Program-made: the position numbers and the translations under genes
Part shown: piece by piece, positions 8,859 to 16,956 of the stretch
Numbering within the stretch: position 1 is the first letter of the stretch
Layout of the letters: each line of letters opens with the position of its first letter
The notes under the pieces: generated by a model
The model's input: the letters and a program-made list of their open reading frames with translations, nothing else
Database searches by the model: none
Told to the model about the DNA's origin: nothing
Source: Streptomyces harbinensis
Lineage (GTDB): Bacteria; Actinomycetota; Actinomycetes; Streptomycetales; Streptomycetaceae
NCBI RefSeq assembly: GCF_900116145.1
Contig: NZ_FPAB01000011.1
Span: forward strand, 62,001-126,000
DNA length: 64,000 nt
Direction: 5' to 3'

Positions 8859-9581
8859 TCAGGGGGACACGCTCCGGGCCCCGTCGGCCGTAGCGAGGCG
8901 GGCGAGCAGCTCCGGATGGTCTGCCAGGCCCTTCTCGGCCGCCGACCTGATCACGGACTCCATGAACGCGCGGTCCACGCGGTCCCAGTCGATCGGGCCG
9001 AGCGGCGGCTGCGGGTCGTACTCGATGGCGGCCTGGATCGTCCGGGCGGCATCCTCGCCCACCAGCTCGGTGACCAGGTGCAGGGCCATGTCGATGCCCG
9101 CCGCCACTCCGGCGGCCGTGAGCACGCGCCCGTCCGCGACCCAGCGCCGGGACACGGGTGTCGCGCCGAAGGCGCGCAGCATCGGCATGGCAGCCCAGTG
9201 GGTGACCGCCTCACGGCCCTCGAGCAGACCGGCGGCCCCGAGGATCAGCGAGCCGGTGCAGACCGAGCCCACCACCTCGGCGTCCTGGGCCGCCTGCCGG
9301 ACGTAGCCGGTCAGCTGTTCGTCCGCGAGGGCGGCGAAGGTCGGGGCACCGCCGCCCGGGACGATCAGGCCGTACGGCGCGGGCACCTGCTCGAAGGTGT
9401 GGGAGGCGGTTACGGACACCGGGCTGTCCGTCGGCAGCGGCCGGCGGGCCGCTGCCACCGTGACCGCCTCGAAGCCGAGCCCGAGTCCCTGCAAGCCGCT
9501 GATGACCTGGAGCGGCCCCACGAAGTCGAGGGTGGTCAGGCCGGGGTAGAGCACGAACGCGATGGTCTTGGTCGTTGTCAT
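8859..9581 (-). CDS. DJ-1/PfpI family protein (isonitrile hydratase-like)
   Basis: 240 residues. It has a Rossmann-like DJ-1 core with the nucleophile-elbow Cys at residue 108 in SVCTGSLILGAAGLL, a Glu/Asp partner in the first motif (LDFVGPLQV), and the TAAGVAAGIDMALHL helix typical of the GlxA/isonitrile-hydratase subgroup. The C-terminal extension (DPQPPLGPIDWDRVD) is also typical of that subgroup. It is divergent across 88 bases from a GlxA-type regulator with the same fold, suggesting the regulator controls it. The substrate is not known. Confidence 0.85.
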   Translation of the reverse strand: MTTTKTIAFVLYPGLTTLDFVGPLQVISGLQGLGLGFEAVTVAAARRPLPTDSPVSVTASHTFEQVPAPYGLIVPGGGAPTFAALADEQLTGYVRQAAQDAEVVGSVCTGSLILGAAGLLEGREAVTHWAAMPMLRAFGATPVSRRWVADGRVLTAAGVAAGIDMALHLVTELVGEDAARTIQAAIEYDPQPPLGPIDWDRVDRAFMESVIRSAAEKGLADHPELLARLATADGARSVSP

Positions 9582-9669
9582 GCCACCAGCTTTGCCGGGG
9601 TGAACGGCCGTCGCGCGGACCGTGTCTGGAATCCTGTGATCCCTGTCTTCCGGACGCCAGGAGCCGCTG

Positions 9670-10623
9670 ATGCGCCGTGTGGTCGTGATCGGTTACCCGG
9701 ACACCGAACTGCTCGACATCTCCTGCCCGACAGGCGTGTTCGACGCGGCCACGCGCTGGGGCGCGAACCCCGGATACCGGGTCGAGCTGGTCTCGCTCGG
9801 TGGCCTGCCGGTACGCACGAGCTGCGGCCTCACCCTCGCCGCCGACGCCCTGGAGCGGGTCGGCGGCCGGTTGGACAGCGTGGTGGTGGCGGGCGGGCCG
9901 GGGCATCGGACCGCTGCCGAGGACGCCCGGCTGCTCGTCCACCTGCGCCGGCTGGCCGGGCTCAGCCGCCGGGTGGTCTCGGTGTGCACGGGCGCCACCC
10001 TGCTGGCCGCGGCCGGCCTGCTGGACCGGCGCCGGGCGACCACGCACTGGACGTGGGCGGCGGAGCTGGCCGCCCGGTACCCGGCCGTGACCGTGGACCC
10101 CGCGTCGCTGTTCGTCTCCGACGGCAATGTCCATACCTCGGCGGGCGTCACCAGCGCGATCGACCTCACGCTCGACCTGGTGGAGCAGGACCACGGCCCG
10201 GCGCTGGCCCGCGAGGTGGCCCGGTTGCTGGTCGCGTACCTGCAGCGGCCGGGCAACCAGGCGCAGGTGAGCATGCACGTGGCGGCGCCGCCGCCCGACC
10301 ACCGGCTGGTCCGGGAGGTCTGCGAACACATCACCGCCCACCCGGACGCCGACCTCGACGCTGCCACGCTGGCGCGATTCGCCGGGGTGAGCCCGCGTCA
10401 CCTCACCCGGTTGTTCGCGGCGGAGCTCGGCACCACACCTGCCCGGCACGTGCGCGCCGTGCGCGCCGAAGCCGCCGCCCAGCTGCTGGCCGCCACCAGC
10501 CTGCCGCTCACCGCCATCGCCCGCCAGTGCGGACTGCGAACCACCGAGACGCTGCGGCAGGCCTTCGCCGATCTGTTCGCGACCACGCCGTCGGCGTACC
10601 GGCGGGCGGCCCGGCACGGCTGA
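9670..10623 (+). CDS. GlxA-type transcriptional regulator (DJ-1 domain plus AraC HTH)
   Basis: 317 residues. The N-terminal DJ-1/PfpI-like sensor domain (about 1-190) has Cys in SVCTGATLLAAAGLL. The C-terminal AraC-type double HTH (about 215-315) contains LARFAGVSPRHLTRLFAAELG and FADLFATTPSAYRRA. It is divergent from the free-standing PfpI protein. It probably regulates that gene and itself from the shared 88-base gap; no clear operator repeat was found there. Confidence 0.9.
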   Translation: MRRVVVIGYPDTELLDISCPTGVFDAATRWGANPGYRVELVSLGGLPVRTSCGLTLAADALERVGGRLDSVVVAGGPGHRTAAEDARLLVHLRRLAGLSRRVVSVCTGATLLAAAGLLDRRRATTHWTWAAELAARYPAVTVDPASLFVSDGNVHTSAGVTSAIDLTLDLVEQDHGPALAREVARLLVAYLQRPGNQAQVSMHVAAPPPDHRLVREVCEHITAHPDADLDAATLARFAGVSPRHLTRLFAAELGTTPARHVRAVRAEAAAQLLAATSLPLTAIARQCGLRTTETLRQAFADLFATTPSAYRRAARHG

Positions 10624-10663
10624 AGCTGTTGCGCCCGGGCACGGGGCGCCGGCGGCCGACCCG

Positions 10664-10888
10664 ATGCACTGCATCGCCTTCTCCCGCTCGACCGGGTCGT
10701 TGCCGGCGATGACGCCGCGGTTGCCGAACCCGAGCCACTGGGAGAAGCGGTTGGCGTCCTTCCGCGATCCCGAGGGCAGCCGCTTCAGCGGCGTGGATGA
10801 GGAGATCGCTCCCCCCTCACGGAGATGGCCACCCGCATCAGGTGCCGGAACCGGAGCTCGATCAGGCCCCGGTCGATGCCCCATCGCC
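10664..10888 (-). pseudogene. Tn3-family transposase remnant
   Basis: Minus-strand translation gives two Tn3 transposase fragments in different frames. Upstream is GIDRGLIELRFRHLMRVAISVR, then, after a shift near 10800, GAISSSTPLKRLPSGSRK joined to NRFSQWLGFGNRGVIAGNDP and VEREKAMQC. In intact relatives roughly 50 residues separate the SRK and NRFSQW segments, so there is an internal deletion as well as a frameshift and loss of both ends. It is a non-functional relic marking past transposon activity. No terminal inverted repeats were recognised. Confidence 0.7.
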
Positions 10889-11012
10889 CGCGCGCCACCA
10901 CCGGACAGGTCCTCCCCACCTGGCGTGCGGCAGCCCGTGGTGCCGGCCGTCCGCGCGGAAGCGCGGCACAAACCAGTACGTCCGTGGCGTTTCCCCTGGC
11001 ACACTGTCCCCC

Positions 11013-11834
11013 GTGTCCCGTCCCGCACCGCTTCCCCTCCTCCGGGCCGACTGCGCCAGCTGTTTCGCGCTGTGCTGCGTCGCCCTGCCGTTCGCCGCCT
11101 CCGCCGACTTCGCGGCCGACAAGCCCGCCGGCCGGCCCTGTGCGCAGCTGCGGGACGACTTCCGCTGCGGCATCCATGAGCGGCTGCGCCCGGCCGGGTA
11201 CGCCGGCTGCACCGTCTACGACTGCTTCGGCGCCGGGCAGCGCGTCTCGCAGCACACGTTCGGGGGACGCGACTGGCGGGAGGACCCGGCGACCGCCCGC
11301 GCCATGTTCGCGGCCTTTCCCGTCGTCCGGCAGCTCCACGAACTGCTGTGGTACCTGACGGAGGCCCTGACCCTGCGGCCCGCCGCCCCGCTGCACGGTG
11401 AGGTGCGCCGGGCGCTGGAGGCGACGGAGCGGCTGGCGGCCGGTACCCCCGAGGAACTGCGCGCCACTGAGGTGGCCGGCCACCGGGACGAAGTCAGCGC
11501 GCTGCTGCTGCGGGTCAGCGAACGGGTACGGGCCGGGCTTCCGGGCCGCCGCCGCAACCACCGGGGTGCCGATCTCATCGGCGCCCGGCTGAAGGGCGCC
11601 GAGCTGCGCGGCGCGAACCTGCGCGGTGCGCGGCTGATCGCCGCCGATCTGCGGTCGGCGCGGCTGTCGCTGGCCGATCTGATCGGCGCGGACCTCCGCG
11701 ACGCGCGGCTGCACGGGGCGGATCTGCGCGACGCGCTCTTCCTCACCCAGGCGCAGCTGAACGCCGCCCGGGGCGACGGGGCCACCCGGCTGCCCGAAGG
11801 GCTCAGCCGGCCCGCCCACTGGCCGGCGGGCTGA
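11013..11834 (+). CDS. Pentapeptide-repeat protein with Cys-rich N-terminal half
   Basis: 273 residues from a GTG at 11013. The N-terminal half carries conserved cysteines (DCASCFALCC, then RPCAQL, FRCGIH and GCTVYDC) that could bind metal or form disulfides. The C-terminal part (about 185-245) is a run of A(D/N)LxxA-type pentapeptides such as GADLIGARLKGAELRGANL, predicted to form a right-handed quadrilateral beta-helix. The function is unknown; this layout is, to my knowledge, widespread in Streptomyces. The 3' end overlaps the converging TetR gene by 32 bases. The GTG is preferred because upstream codons lie in the transposase remnant. Confidence 0.8.
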   Translation: MSRPAPLPLLRADCASCFALCCVALPFAASADFAADKPAGRPCAQLRDDFRCGIHERLRPAGYAGCTVYDCFGAGQRVSQHTFGGRDWREDPATARAMFAAFPVVRQLHELLWYLTEALTLRPAAPLHGEVRRALEATERLAAGTPEELRATEVAGHRDEVSALLLRVSERVRAGLPGRRRNHRGADLIGARLKGAELRGANLRGARLIAADLRSARLSLADLIGADLRDARLHGADLRDALFLTQAQLNAARGDGATRLPEGLSRPAHWPAG

Positions 11835-12369
11835 TCCCGGCCACGGTCAGGGCGAGCAGCCGGTCCGCCTCGGCGGCCGGGTCGCGGTGGTGCTCGGTGG
11901 CCAGCGCGATGCCGGTGACCAGGGTCAGCAGATCGGCGATGGTGAGGTCCGGGGCGATCGCGCCGTCCCGGGCGGCGCGCCGCAGCAGGGGGTCGGCGGC
12001 GTCGCTCAGTTTCGTGGAGCACAGGGACACGTGCGCCTCGTCGTAGGTGAGGGTGGTGGCCATGCCCCGGGCGGAGGCGGCGTACGCGGTGACGTCGCTC
12101 AGCCAGGTGAGCAGCGCGGCCCGGCTGTCCGGGGTGTCGGCCAGCGCGCGGGCGCGGGCGCACAGGGCTTCGGCGCGCTCCTGGAAGACGGCGTCGAGCA
12201 GGGCGCGGCGGCTGGGGAAGTGGCGGCGCACGGTGGCCGATCCGACGCCGGCGGCGCGGGCGACCTGTTCCAGGGAGGTGTCGGCGCCGTGGGCGGCGAC
12301 CTCGGCTTCGGCCACGGCGAGGATCAGGGCGTGATTGCGCCGGGCGTCCGCGCGCTGCTGGGCGGGCAT
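11803..12369 (-). CDS. TetR/AcrR family transcriptional regulator
   Basis: 188 residues starting MPAQQRADARRNHALILA. The HTH is at about residues 30-60 (SLEQVARAAGVGSATVRRHFPSRRALLDAVF), with an alpha-helical ligand domain behind it. It is divergent from the NmrA-like gene across 120 bases, where it presumably acts. It converges on, and overlaps, the pentapeptide-repeat gene. Confidence 0.9.
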   Translation of the reverse strand: MPAQQRADARRNHALILAVAEAEVAAHGADTSLEQVARAAGVGSATVRRHFPSRRALLDAVFQERAEALCARARALADTPDSRAALLTWLSDVTAYAASARGMATTLTYDEAHVSLCSTKLSDAADPLLRRAARDGAIAPDLTIADLLTLVTGIALATEHHRDPAAEADRLLALTVAGISPPASGRAG

Positions 12370-12489
12370 GGTGGGCGCCTCCGGAGGGGGTTTGCCAAGT
12401 GGCGGGGTCCTCCGTATCGTACCGAAACGTAAACGGCGGGCCCCGCCGTTTAGCTCTCCGTGCCTGCCCCGAAACCGAGGTGCACCCCC

Positions 12490-13467
12490 ATGCCCAGCGA
12501 TCCCGCCGCCGGTCCCGCCGCCGCCCCGCACGCCGCCGCCACCGAGCCCGCCGCCGTCGAGCCCGCTGCGGTCGATCCCGCCGCCCCCGTCCTGGTCACC
12601 GGCGCCACCGGCCGCCAGGGCGGCGCCACCGCCCGCGCCCTGCTCGCCGCCGGTGTCCCCGTCCGGGCCCTGGTCCGCGACCCCGGCACCGCCCGCGCCC
12701 GCGCCGTCGAAGCGCTCGGCGCCACCCTGGTCACCGGCGACCTCGACGACCCCGCCTCGCTGCGCCGCGCCGCCGACGGCGCCCGCGCCGTCTTCTCCGT
12801 CCAGATGCCCGACTTCGCCGCCCGGGGCTTCGACGGCGAACTCGCCCAGGGCCGCAACCTGGTCGAAGCCGCCCGCGCCACCGGCGTGCCCCAGTTCGTC
12901 CACACCTCCGTCTCGCGCAACGAGGCACCCCAGTGGTCCGGCTGGGCCGCCATGACGCCCTACTTCGCCGCCAAGTCCGGTATCGAGGACGCGGTACGTG
13001 CGGCGGACTTCCCCTCCTGGACGCTGATCCGGCCCGCCTTCTTCATGGAGAACTTCGAGCCCGCCATGGAATTCCTCATCCCGCGCGGGGTGGCCGGCGG
13101 CCTGGTGAGCGTCATCAAGCCCACGACCCGGCTGTCCCTCGTCGCGGCCGCCGATGTCGGCACCACCGCCGCCGCGGCCGTCGCCGACCCGGTCCGGTTC
13201 CACCGGGTGGAACTCGACCTGGCCGGCGACTATCTGCCGATGACCGAGATCGCCGCGATCCTCTCCCGGGTGCTGGACGCCGAGCTGACCGCCCCCGACA
13301 TGACCGAGGAGCAGGCCACCGCGGCCGGGATGCCGGGCATGGGAGCCTCCCACGAACTGATGAACGTGGCCGGCCAGCCCGCGCGCCCCGCCTTCGCCGA
13401 GGCACTCGGCATCCCGGTCACCGGCTTCGCACAGTGGGCGCGCGAGACCCTGCGGCCCACCGCCTGA
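12490..13467 (+). CDS. NmrA-like NAD(P)-binding protein
   Basis: 325 residues. After an Ala/Pro-rich N-terminus (about 1-30) there is a Rossmann nucleotide-binding motif GATGRQGGATARALL, then NmrA/HSCARG-like features (FVHTSVSRNEAP, PAFFMENFEPAMEFL). The usual SDR catalytic Tyr-x3-Lys is present only as YFAAKSG. Proteins of this type are redox sensors or atypical reductases. A GAGG sequence nine bases upstream favours ATG 12490 over a GTG at 12460. It is probably the target of the divergent TetR regulator. Confidence 0.87.
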   Translation: MPSDPAAGPAAAPHAAATEPAAVEPAAVDPAAPVLVTGATGRQGGATARALLAAGVPVRALVRDPGTARARAVEALGATLVTGDLDDPASLRRAADGARAVFSVQMPDFAARGFDGELAQGRNLVEAARATGVPQFVHTSVSRNEAPQWSGWAAMTPYFAAKSGIEDAVRAADFPSWTLIRPAFFMENFEPAMEFLIPRGVAGGLVSVIKPTTRLSLVAAADVGTTAAAAVADPVRFHRVELDLAGDYLPMTEIAAILSRVLDAELTAPDMTEEQATAAGMPGMGASHELMNVAGQPARPAFAEALGIPVTGFAQWARETLRPTA

Positions 13468-13500
13468 CCCCACGGCACTGCTGTGCGGTACCGGCCGGCG

Positions 13501-13575
13501 CTGCCGCCACCGCGCGGCACCCGCCGCCGCTGCGGCTGCCGCCACCGCGCAGTATCCGCCGCCGCTGCCGCTCGG
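13501..13575. repeat. Imperfect GC-rich tandem repeat, 35-base period
   Basis: The 158-base gap between the NmrA-like gene and the phosphotransferase contains two imperfect copies, starting at 13501 and 13536, of a unit opening CTGCCGCCACCGCGC, plus a degenerate third. No promoter or hairpin is obvious. It probably arose by slippage. Confidence 0.45.
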
Positions 13576-13625
13576 TGCCCGCTACGGCTACGGCTGCCGC
13601 GCGGCCCCCGCCGCCCCGGCTGCCG

Positions 13626-14543
13626 TTACGGCATCCGGTCCGTCAACAGCACGCGCGCCAGCTCCACCTGGGGTGGCTCCAGCGCGGCCTTGCCGTCCTC
13701 GATGTCCCACAGCGCGTTCTGGAGCACCCGGCCCAGCGTCCACACCGCCGCCCGCCGCCGGTCGAGACCCACCCGCTCGGTCAGCTGATCGAAGCGGCGC
13801 AGCACCGTACCGCGCGGGTCACCGCCGGCCGCGACGACCTCCTCCCACCGGGAATCCAGCGCCGGCCACAGGTCGAACCCCGGGTCCCCGGCCAGGGGTT
13901 CGGGGTCGATCGCCAGCCACGGCTCCCGGGTACCGGCCAGCACGTTGTCCTGGTGCAGGTCCCAGTGCAGCAGCCGGTCGCCCGCCTCGCCCAGCACCTC
14001 GGCCACCGCGTCCGCGCAGACGGCCACCAGCCGCCGCTCGTCCGGATCGGCCAGCGACCGGACGGCGGCGGGGGCCGCGTCCACCATCGCCCCGGCGATA
14101 TCGGCCAGGCGCCGGATCCCGGGCGGCGCCGGCACGGCCACCAGCCGGGCCAGCAGCCCGCCGAGGATGTCGCACGCCTTCACGTCGTCGTCGAGGGACG
14201 ACAACGGCCGTGCGGCGTCCAGCCGTTCCAGCAGCAGGGCGCCACTGCCGGCGGCGTCGTGATCGAGCAGCCGGACGATGCCCCGCCCGTTCCAGGCGCG
14301 CAGGCCCGGCACCACGGCCGCGTCGTCCTCGCTCGGCCGCTGGATCTTCAGCACGGCGGGCAGCCCGTCGGCGCGGCGCACCGGCAGCACGATCCCGGCC
14401 ATGCCGTGCCCCACGGCCCCGTCCGGCCGCAGCGTCCACCGCTCCAGCAGCTCCGCGACCAGGCCGGGCAGCGTGTCCGTCCAGGCGGCGTCGTGTGCCG
14501 CGCGGAACGCGTCCGGCACGGCGAAGGGAGCAGAGGTGTTCAT
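13626..14543 (-). CDS. Aminoglycoside/hydroxyurea phosphotransferase family kinase (APH(6)-like)
   Basis: 305 residues with a protein-kinase-like fold: Lys66 in AVLKIQ, catalytic Asp195 in HWDLHQDNVL, and metal-binding Asp213 in IDPEPLAGDPGFD. The LKIQ and DPEPLAGDPGFDLWP signatures match streptomycin 6-kinase and hydroxyurea phosphotransferases, so resistance by phosphorylation of a small hydroxylated compound is likely; the actual substrate is not shown. The ATG at 14543 has AAGGAG eight bases upstream, lying inside an inverted repeat (14552-14591), and overlaps the stop of a tiny leader frame (ATGA). Translational regulation is therefore possible. Confidence 0.88.
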   Translation of the reverse strand: MNTSAPFAVPDAFRAAHDAAWTDTLPGLVAELLERWTLRPDGAVGHGMAGIVLPVRRADGLPAVLKIQRPSEDDAAVVPGLRAWNGRGIVRLLDHDAAGSGALLLERLDAARPLSSLDDDVKACDILGGLLARLVAVPAPPGIRRLADIAGAMVDAAPAAVRSLADPDERRLVAVCADAVAEVLGEAGDRLLHWDLHQDNVLAGTREPWLAIDPEPLAGDPGFDLWPALDSRWEEVVAAGGDPRGTVLRRFDQLTERVGLDRRRAAVWTLGRVLQNALWDIEDGKAALEPPQVELARVLLTDRMP

Positions 14544-14551
14544 GTGTGATT

Positions 14552-14591
14552 CTCCTTCGTGCAGTTCATTCGTTTCCAGGTCACGAAGGAG
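14552..14591 (-). promoter_or_regulatory. Leader hairpin able to sequester the kinase ribosome site, with leader ORF
   Basis: In the mRNA, CTCCTTCGTG (14591-14582) can pair perfectly over 10 bp with CACGAAGGAG (14561-14552), which contains the kinase Shine-Dalgarno. Between and across them runs a small frame, MNCTKENHT from ATG 14569 (or MTWKRMNCTKENHT from GTG 14584), whose TGA overlaps the kinase ATG. This is the arrangement expected for translational attenuation of a resistance gene. The leader ORF itself has only a weak ribosome site (GGAAA). Confidence 0.45.
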
Positions 14592-14622
14592 TGCGCGGAG
14601 GCCCCCGGGCGCGGAGGCGGGG

Positions 14623-15480
14623 TCACCGCACGGTGCCGCCCCCGTCGTCCGTACCGCCGGGGCGGTCCGTACCGTCCCGCACCAGGAGGCGCAGCGCCCG
14701 CTCGGCCGGGCCGCCCGGCTCGGCCAGGTAGACCACCAACTGCTGGCCCGGCGCGTCCCGTACGTCGAACACCTGGTACGTCACCTCCAGCGGCCCGGTG
14801 CGCGGGTGCCACAGGTGCTTGGTGTCGCTCGTCTTGCCCCGTACGTCGTGGGCGGCCCACAGCCGGGCGAACTCGGCGCTGCCCGCGCTCAGTTCCGCGA
14901 CCAGGCCGCGCAGCCGGACATCGTCCGGGTCATGCCCCGCGGCCTCCCGCAGATGGGCCACCGTGGTCCGCGCGGTGTACTCCCACCGGGGGTAGAAGGC
15001 CGCGCCCGCCGGGTCGAGGAACGTCATCCGGGCCAGGTTGTCCACCCGCGCGAACGGCGAGAACAGCGCGCCGGCCAGGGCGTTGACGGCCAGCACGTCC
15101 AGCGCCCGGCTCATCACGAACGCCGGGGTGGCCGGCCCGGCGCCCGCCAGCAGCAGCCGCAGCGCGGGCGACACCGTGTCCATGGGCGGCGCGGGCGGGG
15201 CCTGCGGCGCCGTCCCGGCGAGCCGGTGCAGATGCGCGCACGCCTCCGGTTCCAGTCGCAGCGCCCGGCCGAGCGCGTCCAGTACCTGTGCCGACGGGTG
15301 CCGTTCGCGGCCCTGTTCCAGCCGGGTGTAGTAGTCCGCGTTCACCCCCGCCAGCACCGCGACCTCCTCGCGCCGCAGCCCGGCCACCCGGCGCAGCCCG
15401 TGGCTCGGCATGCCCACCTCGGACGGCCGCACCCGCGCCCGCCGCGCCCGCAGGAAAGTCCCCAGGTGGTTACCCGTCAT
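14623..15480 (-). CDS. XRE/MmyB-type transcriptional regulator
   Basis: 285 residues. The N-terminal HTH_31/XRE domain (about 10-85) contains GLRREEVAVLAGVNADYYTRLEQ. The C-terminal MmyB-like ligand-binding domain (about 105-270) contains DVLAVNALAGALF, NLARMTFLDP and a conserved HPRTG-type segment. Members typically repress a divergent short-chain dehydrogenase, and here an SDR gene starts 164 bases away in the opposite direction. It sits 79 bases upstream of the kinase on the same strand. Confidence 0.92.
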   Translation of the reverse strand: MTGNHLGTFLRARRARVRPSEVGMPSHGLRRVAGLRREEVAVLAGVNADYYTRLEQGRERHPSAQVLDALGRALRLEPEACAHLHRLAGTAPQAPPAPPMDTVSPALRLLLAGAGPATPAFVMSRALDVLAVNALAGALFSPFARVDNLARMTFLDPAGAAFYPRWEYTARTTVAHLREAAGHDPDDVRLRGLVAELSAGSAEFARLWAAHDVRGKTSDTKHLWHPRTGPLEVTYQVFDVRDAPGQQLVVYLAEPGGPAERALRLLVRDGTDRPGGTDDGGGTVR

Positions 15481-15644
15481 GCGCCCCAGCCTACCGAGCG
15501 GCACACCGCCCTGCCCGGGTGTGGCACACCCAGCCACCGGCCGTCCTGGTCCGCCCTCCGCGCCGCGCCCAGACTCGACCGGGCCGAGGGGCGGTTGGCC
15601 CCGAGGAATCCCAGAAAACCCTCCAGCCGACAGGGAGCACCACC

Positions 15645-16376
15645 ATGTCCGAACCCCGCGTCGTCGCGATCACCGGAGCCAGCAGCGGCATCGGCGAGGC
15701 GACCGCCCGCCGGCTCGCCGCCGACGGCCACCGGGTCCTGCTCGGCGCCCGCCGCACCGACCGGCTCGCCGCGCTCACCGCCGAGATCACGGCAGTCGGT
15801 GGCACCGCCGACTGCCGCCCGCTGGACGTCACCGACCCCGTCTCCGTCCAGGAGTTCGTGGCCGCCGCCCGTGAACTCCACGGCCGGCTCGACGTCCTGG
15901 TCAACAACGCCGGAATCATGCCGCTCTCACCGCTGAACGCGCTGCGTACCGACGAGTGGGACCGGATGATCGACGTGAACCTGCGCGGCGTCCTGCACGG
16001 CTTCGCCGCCGCGCTGCCCGTGATGGCGGCCCAGGGCGGCGGGCATCTGATCACCGTCGCCTCGGTCGGCGCGCACGAGGTGGTGCCCACCGCCGCCGTG
16101 TACTGCGCCACCAAGTTCGCGGTCCGCGCGTTGAGCGAGGGACTGCGCCAGGAGTCGGACGGTTCCCTGCGGGTCACCGTTGTCTCGCCGGGCGTCACCA
16201 CCTCCGAACTCGCCGACCACATCGGTGACCCGGACGCCCGGGAGGCCATGCGCGCGTACCGGGCCGTGGCACTGCCCGCCGAGGCGGTCGCGGACGCGAT
16301 CGCCTACGCCCTCGCGCAGCCGCCGCACGTCGACGTCAACGAGATCGTCGTCCGTCCCGCCGGGAGCGCCCAGTGA
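15645..16376 (+). CDS. Short-chain dehydrogenase/reductase
   Basis: 243 residues. It has the classical SDR motifs: TGASSGIGEA cofactor-binding loop, NNAG, catalytic Ser in ITVASVGAHE, and Tyr-x3-Lys in AVYCATKFAV. It resembles the SDR family oxidoreductases usually controlled by MmyB-type repressors. The ATG at 15645 follows GGGAGCACCACC. The stop overlaps the GTG of the next gene (GTGA), so the NTF2-like protein is co-translated. Confidence 0.92.
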   Translation: MSEPRVVAITGASSGIGEATARRLAADGHRVLLGARRTDRLAALTAEITAVGGTADCRPLDVTDPVSVQEFVAAARELHGRLDVLVNNAGIMPLSPLNALRTDEWDRMIDVNLRGVLHGFAAALPVMAAQGGGHLITVASVGAHEVVPTAAVYCATKFAVRALSEGLRQESDGSLRVTVVSPGVTTSELADHIGDPDAREAMRAYRAVALPAEAVADAIAYALAQPPHVDVNEIVVRPAGSAQ

Positions 16377-16816
16377 CCCCGGAGCAGCGGCTGCGGCTGC
16401 TGGAGGACAAGGAGGCGGTACGGGGCCTGCTGCTGCGCGGCTGGCGGGCGCTGGACGGCAAGGACTTCGCCACCTGGATCGCCGGCTGGACGCCGGACGC
16501 GGTGCTGGAGTTCGGGCCGTGGGGCGCGGTGCACGGCCGGGACGCGATCCGGGCCACCGTGGAGGAGGCCGAGGCGGCGTACCCGGCCATGCAGCACCAC
16601 ATCCTCAACCTGCACATCGAGGTGAACGGGGGCGCGGCCACCGGCATCGGGTACATGTGGTTCGTCGCCACCGGCGCCGACCCCGCCGACCCGTACGCGA
16701 TGGGCGGCCCGTACGACTGGGAGTTCCGGCGCGGCCCGGACGGCTGGCGGGTGGCCCGGCAGCGGCTCGGCGTGTCCTGGACGACGGGCCGCGACCCGCT
16801 GCGCAACTTCCCCTGA
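16373..16816 (+). CDS. SnoaL/NTF2-like family protein
   Basis: 147 residues starting at GTG 16373, overlapping the SDR stop. Predicted alpha+beta cone fold: N-terminal helices (EDKEAVRGLLLRGWRALDGKDF), the WIAGWTPDAVLEFG strand and a C-terminal curved sheet, as in SnoaL_4-type enzymes and binding proteins. It may act on the SDR product. No catalytic residue can be assigned with confidence. Confidence 0.82.
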   Translation: MTPEQRLRLLEDKEAVRGLLLRGWRALDGKDFATWIAGWTPDAVLEFGPWGAVHGRDAIRATVEEAEAAYPAMQHHILNLHIEVNGGAATGIGYMWFVATGADPADPYAMGGPYDWEFRRGPDGWRVARQRLGVSWTTGRDPLRNFP

Positions 16817-16822
16817 CGGCCG

Positions 16823-16858
16823 CGGGGGCGAGCGGGGAACCTCCCCTGCTCGCCCCCG
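16823..16858. terminator. Hairpin terminator after the SDR/NTF2-like operon
   Basis: Arms CGGGGGCGAGC (16823-16833) and GCTCGCCCCCG (16848-16858), extended inward by GGGGA/TCCCC with one bulged base. It lies seven bases past the stop codon. Confidence 0.7.
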
Positions 16859-16861
16859 GCC

Positions 16862-16956
16862 CGGCGGATCAACGGATCACCGGATCGCCCGGTCACCGGA
16901 TCAGGTGAATCACCGGATCTGGCGGATCTGGCGGATCGGGCGGTTCGGGCGGATCA
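16862..16956. repeat. CGGATC-rich degenerate repeats, 9-bp units at the right end
   Basis: The intergenic stretch is built of CGGATC-containing words. At 16915-16950 it becomes four 9-bp units (GGATCTGGC twice, then GGATCGGGC and GGTTCGGGC). The array reaches the stop codon of the converging lipoprotein gene. Confidence 0.6.
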
